A DNA stretch of 64,000 nucleotides, from contig DATMRF010000047.1 of the NCBI GenBank assembly GCA_035566435.1, positions 1 through 64,000 of the forward strand. The letters run 5' to 3'. Within the stretch, counting starts at the first letter, position 1; each line of letters starts with the position of its first letter. Source of the DNA: DATMRF01 sp035566435 (GTDB lineage Bacteria; Verrucomicrobiota; Verrucomicrobiia; Limisphaerales; UBA8199). Positions 5,583-15,000 of this stretch are shown here, piece after piece. The notes beneath the pieces were generated by a model that was given only the letters and a program-made list of their open reading frames with translations, was not told the DNA's origin and did not search any database. Made by a program: the position numbers and the translations under genes.

Positions 5583-6515
5583 TCACCTGATCATCCCAAC
5601 TCTCGGCGCAGCGGTGCCGTTCAGGAACGGCAGAGCGGTGTCTGCCAGCTCTGGCGCGGTGCCGATTTCGTAGTGCGTTAGATTCGGCAGGATCGCCAGA
5701 CGATTCTGCGACATATGCTCGCGCTGCCAGCCGGCATCCTTCAGTCCGCCGCCGAGCAACTGGTAGAACTTCACGATGTGCTCCGGCCGGAACATGTCGC
5801 TGTCGCCATAGATGAGCATCACCGGCATGGACAGCTTTTTGACGTCCGCCGACCAATCATACGGCTTGCGCATGTACGCACCCATCTGGTCGAGCAGCTT
5901 CGGAAATTCTTCCGGATGCGGCGCGATTGCCGCGTATGACTTATACATCGGTGTTTCCTTCATCTGCTCTGCCATCGCGGCACCGAGAGCCGCCTGCTGC
6001 GGCAGCATTTCCGGATAGAACCCGTCCTGCGAGAACGGGGTGGAAACCAGCACCAGGCGGCGAACCATTTCCGGATGCTGAACGGCGAATTGGAACGCAA
6101 CGCCGCCCCCCATCGAATAACCGAGCACATCGACCTTGTCGTAGCTGAGCTTCTTCAGCACGCCAGCCATGTCGTTGCCCATGTCGACCAGGCTAAGTTC
6201 GCGATTGCCCAGTGCGGTGCGACCGTGACCCTGCAGATCGACGCCAATCACCTGCCGGCTCTGTGCCAGCTTGGTCAGGGTGAGACCGAACATCTCGGTG
6301 TGGAACATTCCACCGTGGAGCAGCAACAGCGGCTCGCCGGCGCCATAGATGGCATAGTAGTAGTTCAGACCATTGACTGCGGCATGGCCGCTCTTGCTGG
6401 GCTTTGGAATGTCGGCTTGCATGGCCGGTTTCTCCTGTGCTGCTTGAACTATCCTTTGAGCCGCAAAGCTGGCAGCAACAGCCGCGAACATTGTGAGGAA
6501 CGTTGTAACGGACAT
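5583..6515 (-). CDS. Exported alpha/beta hydrolase
   Basis: This 310-residue protein has an N-terminal hydrophobic signal region (TFLTMFAAVAASFAAQ). The hydrolase core shows the oxyanion HGG (LLLLHGGMF), nucleophile elbow GYSMGG with catalytic Ser near residue 145, Asp in IYGDSDMF and His in NLTHYE near the C-terminus. The triad is complete, so an active esterase, lipase or epoxide-hydrolase-like enzyme is expected, probably periplasmic. The substrate is unknown. It is divergent from the oxidoreductase at 6721, with about 200 bp of shared upstream region. Confidence 0.85.
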   Translation of the reverse strand: MSVTTFLTMFAAVAASFAAQRIVQAAQEKPAMQADIPKPSKSGHAAVNGLNYYYAIYGAGEPLLLLHGGMFHTEMFGLTLTKLAQSRQVIGVDLQGHGRTALGNRELSLVDMGNDMAGVLKKLSYDKVDVLGYSMGGGVAFQFAVQHPEMVRRLVLVSTPFSQDGFYPEMLPQQAALGAAMAEQMKETPMYKSYAAIAPHPEEFPKLLDQMGAYMRKPYDWSADVKKLSMPVMLIYGDSDMFRPEHIVKFYQLLGGGLKDAGWQREHMSQNRLAILPNLTHYEIGTAPELADTALPFLNGTAAPRVGMIR

Positions 6516-6720
6516 AGCTTGCGTTTCCTTTCTTCGTGTGTCTCTTTCATTACACTTTGCTTTTCATAATTACGACGAACGGAGCCGAGGTTTCGGGACA
6601 CCGTTCCAATGTTTTGATCGGCAGTCGATTCAATCGGCACGTTCGATGCGTTCGTCGACACTTGTGTCGAATAGAGTCGCATACTCGGCGTCAATTTCCC
6701 TATTCTTTGCGCCGATGCTT

Positions 6721-8043
6721 ATGAACTGTTCACACCAGGTTTCCCGCCGGGAATTTTTGCGTCATTCTTCCCTCGCGCTGGGCGCGGCGCTTGCCGGGCC
6801 CGCGCTCATTCCGGCCGCGGCGCTCGGACGGAACGGAGCCACTCCTCCGAGCGAGCGGGTCAACATGGGGTTCATTGGGATTGGCGGCCAGGGAGGGGGC
6901 CACTTGCTGGGTGGCGCCTGGACTTATGTGCCCGGCGGGTATGTTGCACGGGATGATGTCCAGGTGCTGGCCGTTTGCGATGTGCGGGAGGAGCGCCGCA
7001 AGCACGCGCAGCAGCGGTGCAACGAGATTTATGCGCAGAAGTTTGGCCGGCCGGGGTACAACGGAGTTCAGGCCTACAATGACTTTCGCGAGGTGCTCGC
7101 CCGGCCGGATATCGATGCCGTCCTAGTGGCGGTTCCTTACCACTGGGCTGCCACCATGGCCGCCATGGCCATGCGAGCGGGTAAGGACATCTACTGCGAG
7201 AAGCCCATCGCCCTGACCGTGCGTGAAGGGCTCAACATGGTGGAGACCAGCAAGCGTTACGCCCGCATCTACCAGGCCGGCATGCAGCAGCGCTCGGAGT
7301 ATGGCGGCAAGTTCCGCCAGGCTTGCGAGTTAATCCGCAACGGCCGCATCGGCCGCCTGAAGGAGGTCTATGCCTACTGCTTGCCGGGGGCGTTCTGGCC
7401 CAACCATTGGACCTCGGACCAAAGTGTTCCTGTGCCCGAGGAGCTCGATTGGGATCTGTGGCTCGGGCCACTTTCCTGGAGGCCTTACACCGGCCAGACC
7501 GGCCAGGAGCTGCCCGGGGTCATCGTGGGCGATGTCAACTGGGGTCCGCATCATTACGACATCATTCAATGGACGGTCAACCCTGACCCCACCGCCCCAA
7601 TCGAGGTGAATTATGACGGCGGCGCCATCCACTATCGCTATTCCAATGGGGTCGTGGTCCACTCGGCAAAGTACCCCGGCGAGAAGGTCGGCGATGATGG
7701 TGGCGCGGTTTTTGTCGGCACGGATGGCCGTATTGCTGTGGACCGCGGGAGCATTGTTTCCTATCCGGCCAGTATTTTGAACGAACCGTTGCGTCCGGAC
7801 GACTCGCGGGTGTACCACGCCAACAGTCATTCCGGCAACTTCCTCGATTGCATTCGCAGCCGGCGTCTAACTATTTGCAATCCCGAGACAGCCTTATACA
7901 CCATGAACGCCGTCCTTATCGGGGGCATCTCCCTTATCTTGAGACGCTCGCTGAAATGGGATCCGGTGAAAGCCGAATTCCCAGGCGATGCCGAGGCCAA
8001 TCGCCTGCTTTCCTACACCCCGCGTCCCCCGTGGAGGCTCTGA
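6721..8043 (+). CDS. Tat-exported Gfo/Idh/MocA family oxidoreductase
   Basis: The frame is open further upstream, but the sequence before 6715 looks non-coding. ATG 6721 gives 440 residues and places a twin-arginine leader (SRREFLRHSSLALGAALAG) at the N-terminus. The Rossmann motif reads GFIGIGGQGGGH, and the conserved EKPIALT loop with its active-site Lys follows near residue 160. The family oxidises sugars or sugar derivatives with NAD(P). Such exported members are greatly expanded in Verrucomicrobiota and Planctomycetota. It is followed after 37 nt by a HEAT-repeat protein, suggesting one transcript. Confidence 0.88.
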   Translation: MNCSHQVSRREFLRHSSLALGAALAGPALIPAAALGRNGATPPSERVNMGFIGIGGQGGGHLLGGAWTYVPGGYVARDDVQVLAVCDVREERRKHAQQRCNEIYAQKFGRPGYNGVQAYNDFREVLARPDIDAVLVAVPYHWAATMAAMAMRAGKDIYCEKPIALTVREGLNMVETSKRYARIYQAGMQQRSEYGGKFRQACELIRNGRIGRLKEVYAYCLPGAFWPNHWTSDQSVPVPEELDWDLWLGPLSWRPYTGQTGQELPGVIVGDVNWGPHHYDIIQWTVNPDPTAPIEVNYDGGAIHYRYSNGVVVHSAKYPGEKVGDDGGAVFVGTDGRIAVDRGSIVSYPASILNEPLRPDDSRVYHANSHSGNFLDCIRSRRLTICNPETALYTMNAVLIGGISLILRRSLKWDPVKAEFPGDAEANRLLSYTPRPPWRL

Positions 8044-8080
8044 ATCGACTCGCGACCACCCTCACCTGCGTACAAATCCA

Positions 8081-10471
8081 ATGAAGACCAACCTTCTTAG
8101 CCGCCTCTTGGTTGCCGGTTTTCTCGCGCTGGCCCCAGCCATCGCCTTTGCCGATGAAGAACAGGACCTGCTTAACGTTCTCAATTCCAATACCGGCGCG
8201 CCCCAGAAATGCGATGCCTGCCAAAAGCTCAGGCTGGTTGGCACCGTCAAATCCGTCCCTGCGCTGGCCGCCCTGCTGACCGATGCACCTACTGCTCACC
8301 CCGCGCGCTATGCGTTGGAAGGAATGCCATTCCCGGAAGCGGTCGCCGCACTGCGTGAGGCATTCGCCAAGGCTTCCGGCGAGATCAAAGCCGGCCTGAT
8401 TGACTCACTGGGTTGGCGGCGCGATGCCGCCGCCGTGCCGCTGCTCAGCAAATCGCTTTCCGATTCGGACCGCATCGTTGCCTCGGCGGCCGCCTCGGCG
8501 TTGGGCCGGATTGGTGGCAAAAAGGCAATTGACGCGCTCACGGCCGCCAGCAAAACCGCGCCACCTGCTGTCCAACCGGCGGTGCTCGATGGGTTGTCCC
8601 GCTGCGCCGACCAGCTTTTGGCTGGCGGTGACACCAAGGCGGCTGCGGCTCTCTATCGAATGGTTTTCGTCGCGGAATCCCCGGAGTCCATCCGTGTCGC
8701 CGCCTGGCGCGGGCTGGCCCTGGCGGATACCAAGGGGCGGGTGCAGCTTGTCGTGCAAGCGCTCACATCCCAGGAGCGCGCGATGCACCTCGCGGCGCTC
8801 AAGGTGCTGCGCGAACTAAATGATCCCGCTGTCGTCGAGGAATGCCTGCATCAATGGGCTGTCCTTCCCGCCGATGGTCAACTCGCCGTGCTCGACGCCC
8901 GGGTTGAGCAGGGCGGTGATCTTCTGGTCTGGCTCCGTACGGCCAGTCAGAGTCCTCACCTGGCTGTCCGTGTGGCCGCGTGGCAGGCGCTAGCCAACTC
9001 GGGCGACCCGGCGGCCATTCCGGCGCTCGCCCGGGCCGCGTCCACGGGCGAGCCCGAGGAACGCGCAGCGGTTCGCGATTCTTTGACCCGGTTGCGTGGA
9101 CCGCGAATGCACGACGCTTTCCTACAGGCCATTGCCAGCTCGGAACCGAAGGACAAAGTCGAACTGTTGCGCGCTTTGGGCGAGCGCTTCGACACCAATG
9201 CCACCGCCGCGCTGCTCGACAACGCGGGTGCCGGCCCCGACGCTGTGCGTTCAGCCGCCCTGGAGTCGCTTCGAAAAATCGCCGACCCCGCTTCGACCGG
9301 GCCCCTCATCGCTCTGGTGGCCAAATCCCCATCCGATGCCGACCGCGATCACATTCTAAGCGCGCTCTACGCCGTGTGTGAGTCCAGCCGCGACAAAGAT
9401 CGGACCACCGCGACTGTTTTGGGTGCCATGAAATCACTGCCGCCTGACCAAAGCCGCCTCGTGCTGCCTGTCCTGTCCGAGTTGGCCACGCCTGCTGCCT
9501 TGGATGCGGTGTTGTCAGCCAGCCGGGAAAAGGATCCCGAGTCCGTCAAACAGGCGGTAAGCGTTCTGACGCAGTGGCCCAACGCGGCGCCTGCCACGAG
9601 CCTGCTCCAATTGGCCAGTATCACGACCGACCCTGTCCTGCAGGTGCTTGCCATGCGGGGCTGCATCAACGTCAGCGCCTTGGAACCGGATCTCGCCAAA
9701 CGCCTCGCGTTGCTCCAGAACGTGTTGGCTGCGGCGAAGCGCACCGACGAAAAGAAACAAGCGCTGAGCCAAATCGGCCAGGTCCCGACCCTTGACGCCC
9801 TGCAGGTAGCCATGGGCTATTTGGCTGATGACCAGCTATCCCACGAGGCGGGGCTCGCCGCCCTCGACATTGCCGAGAAACTGGCCCCCTTCGCTCCTGA
9901 CTTGGCGCGTGAAACCGCCGACAAGGTCCTTGCCCAATCCAAGACTCCGGACCTCGTCACGCGCGCGTGGGCCATTCGCGGCAAGAAGGCCGGCAGCGGC
10001 CCGTTCATTGAAGATTGGCTCGTCTCCGGTCCTTACAGCAAGCCTGGCGTTATTGGAGCCCAGGCCCTCTTCGACATCGCGTTTCCTCCGGAAACGCCGG
10101 ATGCAAGCGTGCCATGGAAGGCCTTGCCACGCGCCAAAATCGCGGACCTGGCGTCCTTTTTTCCGGGGCAGTTCAATTGTGTCGCCTATCTCAAGACCCG
10201 GATCATTGCGCCACGAAATTGCGACGCGGCTTTGCTGCTGGGCAGCGACGATGGTGTGAAGGCCTGGTTGAACGGCGCCGTCGTGCACAGCAACAATGTG
10301 GACCGCGGGTTGGTCGTCGACCAGGACATGGCTCCCATTCAACTGAAGGAGGGTGGGAATGAATTGCTGCTTAAGATTACACAGGGCGGCGGCGGTTGGG
10401 GGGCCTGCGCCAGGATTCTCGGGAGCGACGGCCGGCCGCTCCAAGGCCTTAAGGCTCAAGTCGAGCCCTAG
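8081..10471 (+). CDS. Exported HEAT-repeat protein
   Basis: From ATG 8081 the protein is about 796 residues with a signal peptide ending AIAFADEE. A CDACQK motif follows, near residue 46. Alanine-rich helical pairs of about 30 residues (for example AAAVPLLSKSLSDSDRIVAS and PLIALVAKSPSDADRD) make up most of the chain and fit HEAT/PBS repeats. The last 150 residues (EDWLVSGPYS ... LLLGSDDGVKAWLNG ... NELLLKI) resemble a beta-sandwich often attached to verrucomicrobial surface enzymes. It is likely a periplasmic scaffold acting with the oxidoreductase encoded just upstream; no enzymatic motif is seen. Confidence 0.8.
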   Translation: MKTNLLSRLLVAGFLALAPAIAFADEEQDLLNVLNSNTGAPQKCDACQKLRLVGTVKSVPALAALLTDAPTAHPARYALEGMPFPEAVAALREAFAKASGEIKAGLIDSLGWRRDAAAVPLLSKSLSDSDRIVASAAASALGRIGGKKAIDALTAASKTAPPAVQPAVLDGLSRCADQLLAGGDTKAAAALYRMVFVAESPESIRVAAWRGLALADTKGRVQLVVQALTSQERAMHLAALKVLRELNDPAVVEECLHQWAVLPADGQLAVLDARVEQGGDLLVWLRTASQSPHLAVRVAAWQALANSGDPAAIPALARAASTGEPEERAAVRDSLTRLRGPRMHDAFLQAIASSEPKDKVELLRALGERFDTNATAALLDNAGAGPDAVRSAALESLRKIADPASTGPLIALVAKSPSDADRDHILSALYAVCESSRDKDRTTATVLGAMKSLPPDQSRLVLPVLSELATPAALDAVLSASREKDPESVKQAVSVLTQWPNAAPATSLLQLASITTDPVLQVLAMRGCINVSALEPDLAKRLALLQNVLAAAKRTDEKKQALSQIGQVPTLDALQVAMGYLADDQLSHEAGLAALDIAEKLAPFAPDLARETADKVLAQSKTPDLVTRAWAIRGKKAGSGPFIEDWLVSGPYSKPGVIGAQALFDIAFPPETPDASVPWKALPRAKIADLASFFPGQFNCVAYLKTRIIAPRNCDAALLLGSDDGVKAWLNGAVVHSNNVDRGLVVDQDMAPIQLKEGGNELLLKITQGGGGWGACARILGSDGRPLQGLKAQVEP

Positions 10472-10847
10472 TAAAACCTAGACCCCGTGCTCCACAACGT
10501 GGAGGCGACGCCCGAGAACACATGATGTAAGAGTGGACTTCACCTTTGGGGAGAAGGCCATCTCTTGAAGGGTTGACGTTATGTGAAGTTAAACTGCAGT
10601 ATCCCATTTAGAGAGGGGCGGATCTATCCGTGTTAATCGGTGGTTAGCCGTTCCCCTCGAATCAAAACTCAGAATTCAAGAATGCCCCTCGGTCCTCGTC
10701 GCGTCTCTTCGCGCCTTTTCGCGGCAATCACTTCCCCCCTTCCTCCCTTGGGCACGATTCTTCGTGCGTTCAATATTCCGTCCCTTTAACCTCCCGGTCG
10801 TCAGATTTGTATAAGATTACCACACAACGTCTTAGGCTTCGCTTTGT
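10472..10847. other. Intergenic region before the efflux operon
   Basis: No gene is seen. TTAATCGGTGGTTAG and TCGCGTCTCTTCGCGCC are typical of short dispersed sequences in such genomes. A T/A-rich stretch close to 10810-10840 (GTATAAGATTACC) may be a promoter for the efflux operon, but no clear -35 could be fixed. Confidence 0.4.
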
Positions 10848-12035
10848 ATGAAGCACATCCTCCAGCCCTTGTCCCTGCTACTGGCCGCGACGCTTTTCAC
10901 TTCCTGTTCCCGCAACCAGCCACCGGCCGCAGCGCCAATCAAGGTCACTGTGAGCCGGCCGCAAATGGAAACCGTTACCAACTGGGACGAGTACCCCGGC
11001 CATCTTGAAGCCGTGGAGATGGTGGAAATCCGCCCGCGTCTTTCCGGCTACATCGATTCCATCCATTTCGAGGACGGCACGGAAGTGAGGGCCGGCGACT
11101 TGCTGTTCGTTATCGATCCCCGGCCCTACCAAGCTGAACTGGACCGGGCGCGGGCGCAGCGACTCCAGTCCGAAACACGGCTGGCTCTGGCCCGGAATGA
11201 TCTCAGCCGCGCCGAGACCCTGCGCGGCACCAAAGCGATTTCGGAAGAAGAGTATGACAGCCGGAACAAGGCGGCACGCGAAGCCGAAGGCGGCCTCGGC
11301 GCGGCTAAGGCGGCGGAAGCCGCGGCGCAACTCAACCTGGATTACACGCGGATCACCGCCCCGATCAACGGCAAGATTGGCCGGCGCCTCGTCACCGCGG
11401 GCAATCTGGTTCAGGGCGGCGGCAGCGGTTCAAGCGGGACGGTCCTCGCCACGCTGGTCACGATGGACCCGGTTTACTGCTATTTCGACGTCGCCGAGGA
11501 GCCTTACACCAGGTACCGCACCCAGCGCGACGTCCAGAACATCGCGGGGCAAGCCGACGGCCCGTTAGCTTGCGAACTAGGCCTGGTAGGCGAGCCAGGC
11601 TTTCCCCGCGCCGGTCACGTCGATTTCTTCGACAACCAGGTGGATGAGAAAACCGGCACCATCCGCGTTCGCGGCGTGTTTGCCAATCCGAAACGAGCGC
11701 TGACGCCAGGCATGTTTGCCAGGGTGCGGGTTCCGGCCGGCCCGGCCGCGCAGACGCTCCTCATCCCCGATGTGGCAGTCGGCTTCGACCAGAATTACAA
11801 GTTCGTCTATGTCGTTAATTCGACCAACACCGTTGAAACCCGAACGATTGAAACCGGCCGTTCCCAGGGGCCGCTGCGCGCGGTACTCAAAGGGCTGACG
11901 CCCCAGGACAGGGTCGTCGTCAACGGGCTGGTCACCCTGCGTGTGGGCGCGAAAGTCGAAGCGCAGGAAGCCTCCGCCGGGGGCGCCCTGCCGGGCGGCA
12001 CCGCCGCCGCCGGTGATGCCTCCGGCCGGCCATGA
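10848..12035 (+). CDS. RND efflux periplasmic adaptor lipoprotein (AcrA/MexA type)
   Basis: This 395-residue protein starts with a lipoprotein signal (LLAATLFTSC). It shows the membrane-fusion-protein order: barrel and biotinyl-lipoyl half (VEIRPRLSGYI), a coiled-coil hairpin rich in Arg/Ala/Glu (residues 95-165), the second lipoyl half (YTRITAPINGKIGRR) and a beta-barrel (LTPGMFARVRVP). It links the inner-membrane pump to the outer-membrane channel. Both partners are encoded in the next gene, 31 nt downstream. Confidence 0.93.
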   Translation: MKHILQPLSLLLAATLFTSCSRNQPPAAAPIKVTVSRPQMETVTNWDEYPGHLEAVEMVEIRPRLSGYIDSIHFEDGTEVRAGDLLFVIDPRPYQAELDRARAQRLQSETRLALARNDLSRAETLRGTKAISEEEYDSRNKAAREAEGGLGAAKAAEAAAQLNLDYTRITAPINGKIGRRLVTAGNLVQGGGSGSSGTVLATLVTMDPVYCYFDVAEEPYTRYRTQRDVQNIAGQADGPLACELGLVGEPGFPRAGHVDFFDNQVDEKTGTIRVRGVFANPKRALTPGMFARVRVPAGPAAQTLLIPDVAVGFDQNYKFVYVVNSTNTVETRTIETGRSQGPLRAVLKGLTPQDRVVVNGLVTLRVGAKVEAQEASAGGALPGGTAAAGDASGRP

Positions 12036-12066
12036 GCCCTCCTTCCCACTTCAACCTCTCGCGCCT

Positions 12067-15000
12067 GTGAAATTCTCCCACTTCTTCATACGCCGGCCGA
12101 TCTTTGCGGCCGTCCTCTCGATCTTCATCCTTCTGCTGGGTGCGATTGCCCTGTTCAAGCTGCCCATCGCCCAGTATCCCGAAATCACGCCCCCAACCAT
12201 TTTTGTGCTGGCGAATTACCCGGGCGCCAGCGCCAAAACCGTCGCGGACACCGTCGCCACTCCGCTCGAACAGGAGATCAACGGCGTCGAGAACATGCTC
12301 TACATGTCGGCCCAATGCAGCAGCGACGGGCAATTGCGGCTGGCGGTCACTTTCAAAGTGGGCACCGACCCGAACGTGGCGCAGGTGCTGGTTCAAAACC
12401 GCGTGGGCGTGGCCGAGGCCAAGCTCCCGGATGATGTGCGCCGCCTGGGGGTGACCGTCCGTAAGCGCTCCCCTACCATCGCGATGATCGTAAGCCTCGT
12501 GTCACCCAGCGGCAAATACGACCCCGTGTATCTGAGCAACTACGCGTATCTGCGCGTGCGGGACGTTTTGGGCCGGCTGCCGGGCGTCGGTGATACCATC
12601 ATTTTCGGCGCCCGGGACTATGCCATGCGAATCTGGGTGAACCCGGACAAGGCCTCGGCGCGCGGTCTGACTGCGGGTGACATTGCCGATGCCATCCGCC
12701 GCCAAAACGTCGAGGTGGCCGCAGGTACGTTCGGACAATCCCCGCAACCGCCCGATAATCTCTTCCAACTGACCGCCCAAACCCGGGGACGCCTGGTGAC
12801 GCCGGAGGAATTTGGGGACATCATCTTGAAGGCGGACGTCAACGGGCAGCTTACCCGCTTGCGGGACGTCGCGCGCGTTGAACTGGCCGGCGGTGACTAC
12901 AGCATCAACAGCCTCCTCGATGGCCGGCCGGCCGCCGCCGTCGCCGTTTTCCAACAACCCGGCTCCAACGCCATCGAAACCGCGGACGCCATCGGCCGAA
13001 CCATGGCCGAACTGAAAAAGCAGTTTCCCGAAGGACTCGACTATCGCATCGCGTTCGACACTTCCGCGTTTATCCGCGAGTCCATTCACGAGGTCATCAA
13101 GACGCTCATCGAGGCCATGCTGCTGGTGGTGTTCGTGGTGATATTGTTCCTGCAAAACTGGCGTGCTTCGCTCATCCCCCTGCTGGCGGTGCCCGTTTCT
13201 TTGATCGGCACCTTCGCGGTGATGTCCGCGATGGGCTTTTCGCTCAATAACCTGACACTCTTCGGGCTGGTGCTGGCGATTGGGATTGTCGTGGACGACG
13301 CCATCGTTGTGGTCGAAAACGTCGAGCGGCATATCGGCGAGGGCCTCAGCCCGGTGGAAGCGGCCAGGAAAGCGATGGACGAGGTCAGCGGGGCCGTGGT
13401 CGCCATCGCCCTGGTGCTGAGCGCGGTCTTCATTCCAACCGCGTTTATTGCGGGTATCACCGGCAAGTTCTACCAGCAGTTCGCCTTGACCGTCGCGGTC
13501 TCGACCCTGATCTCCGCCTTCAACTCGCTCACCCTCAGCCCTGCCCTCTCCGCGCTCCTGTTGCGGCCCCATCACGAGGAAAAGGATTTCCTCGGCCAAC
13601 TGATGCACTATTCGGTGGGCTGGCTGTTCAGAGGCTTCAACCATGTCTTCGACTCGGGCCGCCGCGGATATGCCGCCGCCCTCCGCAAAGTCGTCCTCCG
13701 TCATTGCGGCATCAGTCTCTTTATTTACGCGGGGTTGCTTGGCCTGACCTGGCTGGGTTTCCACAACGTGCCCGGCGGCTTTATCCCGCCGCAGGACAAA
13801 GGCAGCATGTTTTGTTACATGCAACTTCCCGACGGCGCCTCGTTGCAGCGGACGGCTGCCGTCAGCAAACGCGTGGCCGAGTTGATCCGGGAAAACCCCG
13901 GCATCGCGGCGGTGACGGAAATCCAGGGGTTATCGCTGGTGTCGCTGGGCAACACCGCCAATGCCAGCACTCTTTTCATTCGTCTGGCCCCATTCGACGA
14001 GCGCGGCAAACACGGATTGACCGCCAACACCATTATGAGCCAATTGCGCGACAAAATCGCACTGGCCAACATTCAGGAGGCCTACATCGGGGTCTTTGGC
14101 GCGCCGCCCGTGGACGGCTTGGGCACTCTGGGCGGGTTTAAGCTCCAAGTCGAGGACCGCAGCGGCGCTGGTTTTAATGTGTTGCAGGAGGCGACGACCA
14201 AGCTGGCCGCAGCCGCCATGCGGGACCCGCGCGTGGCCTTGGCCTTGACCACCTTCCGCGCCAATGTGCCGCAAGTGAATCTGGATGTGGACCGCGCCAA
14301 GGCTGGAGCCATGCGCGTGCCGTTGAACAACGTCTGGGAGACGCTCCAGGTCTATCTCGGTTCGCTGTATGTCAACGACTTCACCTACCTGGGCCGCCCC
14401 TACCACGTAACGCTCCAGGCCGACGCGCCGTTCCGGGCAAAACCTGATGACGTGAAGAATCTCAAGACCCGCAACGCGGATGGGCAAATGGTCCCGCTCG
14501 GAACGCTGGCGGCGGTGCGCGACATCACCGCGCCAACTCTGGTCGGGCATTATAACATGTATCCCACGGCGGAAATCACCGGCAGCACGGCGCCGGGCGC
14601 CAGCACGGGCGAGGTAATCCAGCTCCTTAACGAGCTGGCCGGCAAGGTGCTCCCGCCCGGGATGGGGATCGAATGGACCGAACTGAACCTCCTGCAAATC
14701 CAGGCTGGCAATACCGCCCTCTATATCCTGCCGCTGTGCGTGCTGATGGTGTTCCTGGTGCTCGCAGCCCAGTACGAAAGCTGGTCCCTGCCACTGGCCA
14801 TCATCCTGGTGGTCCCGATGAGCCTGCTCTTCGCCATCCTGGGCGTCTGGGCCCGTGGCCTGGACAACAATTTATTCACCCAAATTGGCCTGGTGGTGCT
14901 CATTGGGTTGGCGTGCAAGAATGCTATCCTGATCGTGGAATTCGCCCGCCAGTTGCAGCAAGCCGGACAAAGCCGGCTGGACGCCGTAATTGAAGCCAGC

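Noticed and set aside
12502..13824. 440-codon minus-strand frame within the efflux pump gene
   Set aside because: It is antisense to clearly conserved RND sequence; its length is due to high GC content.
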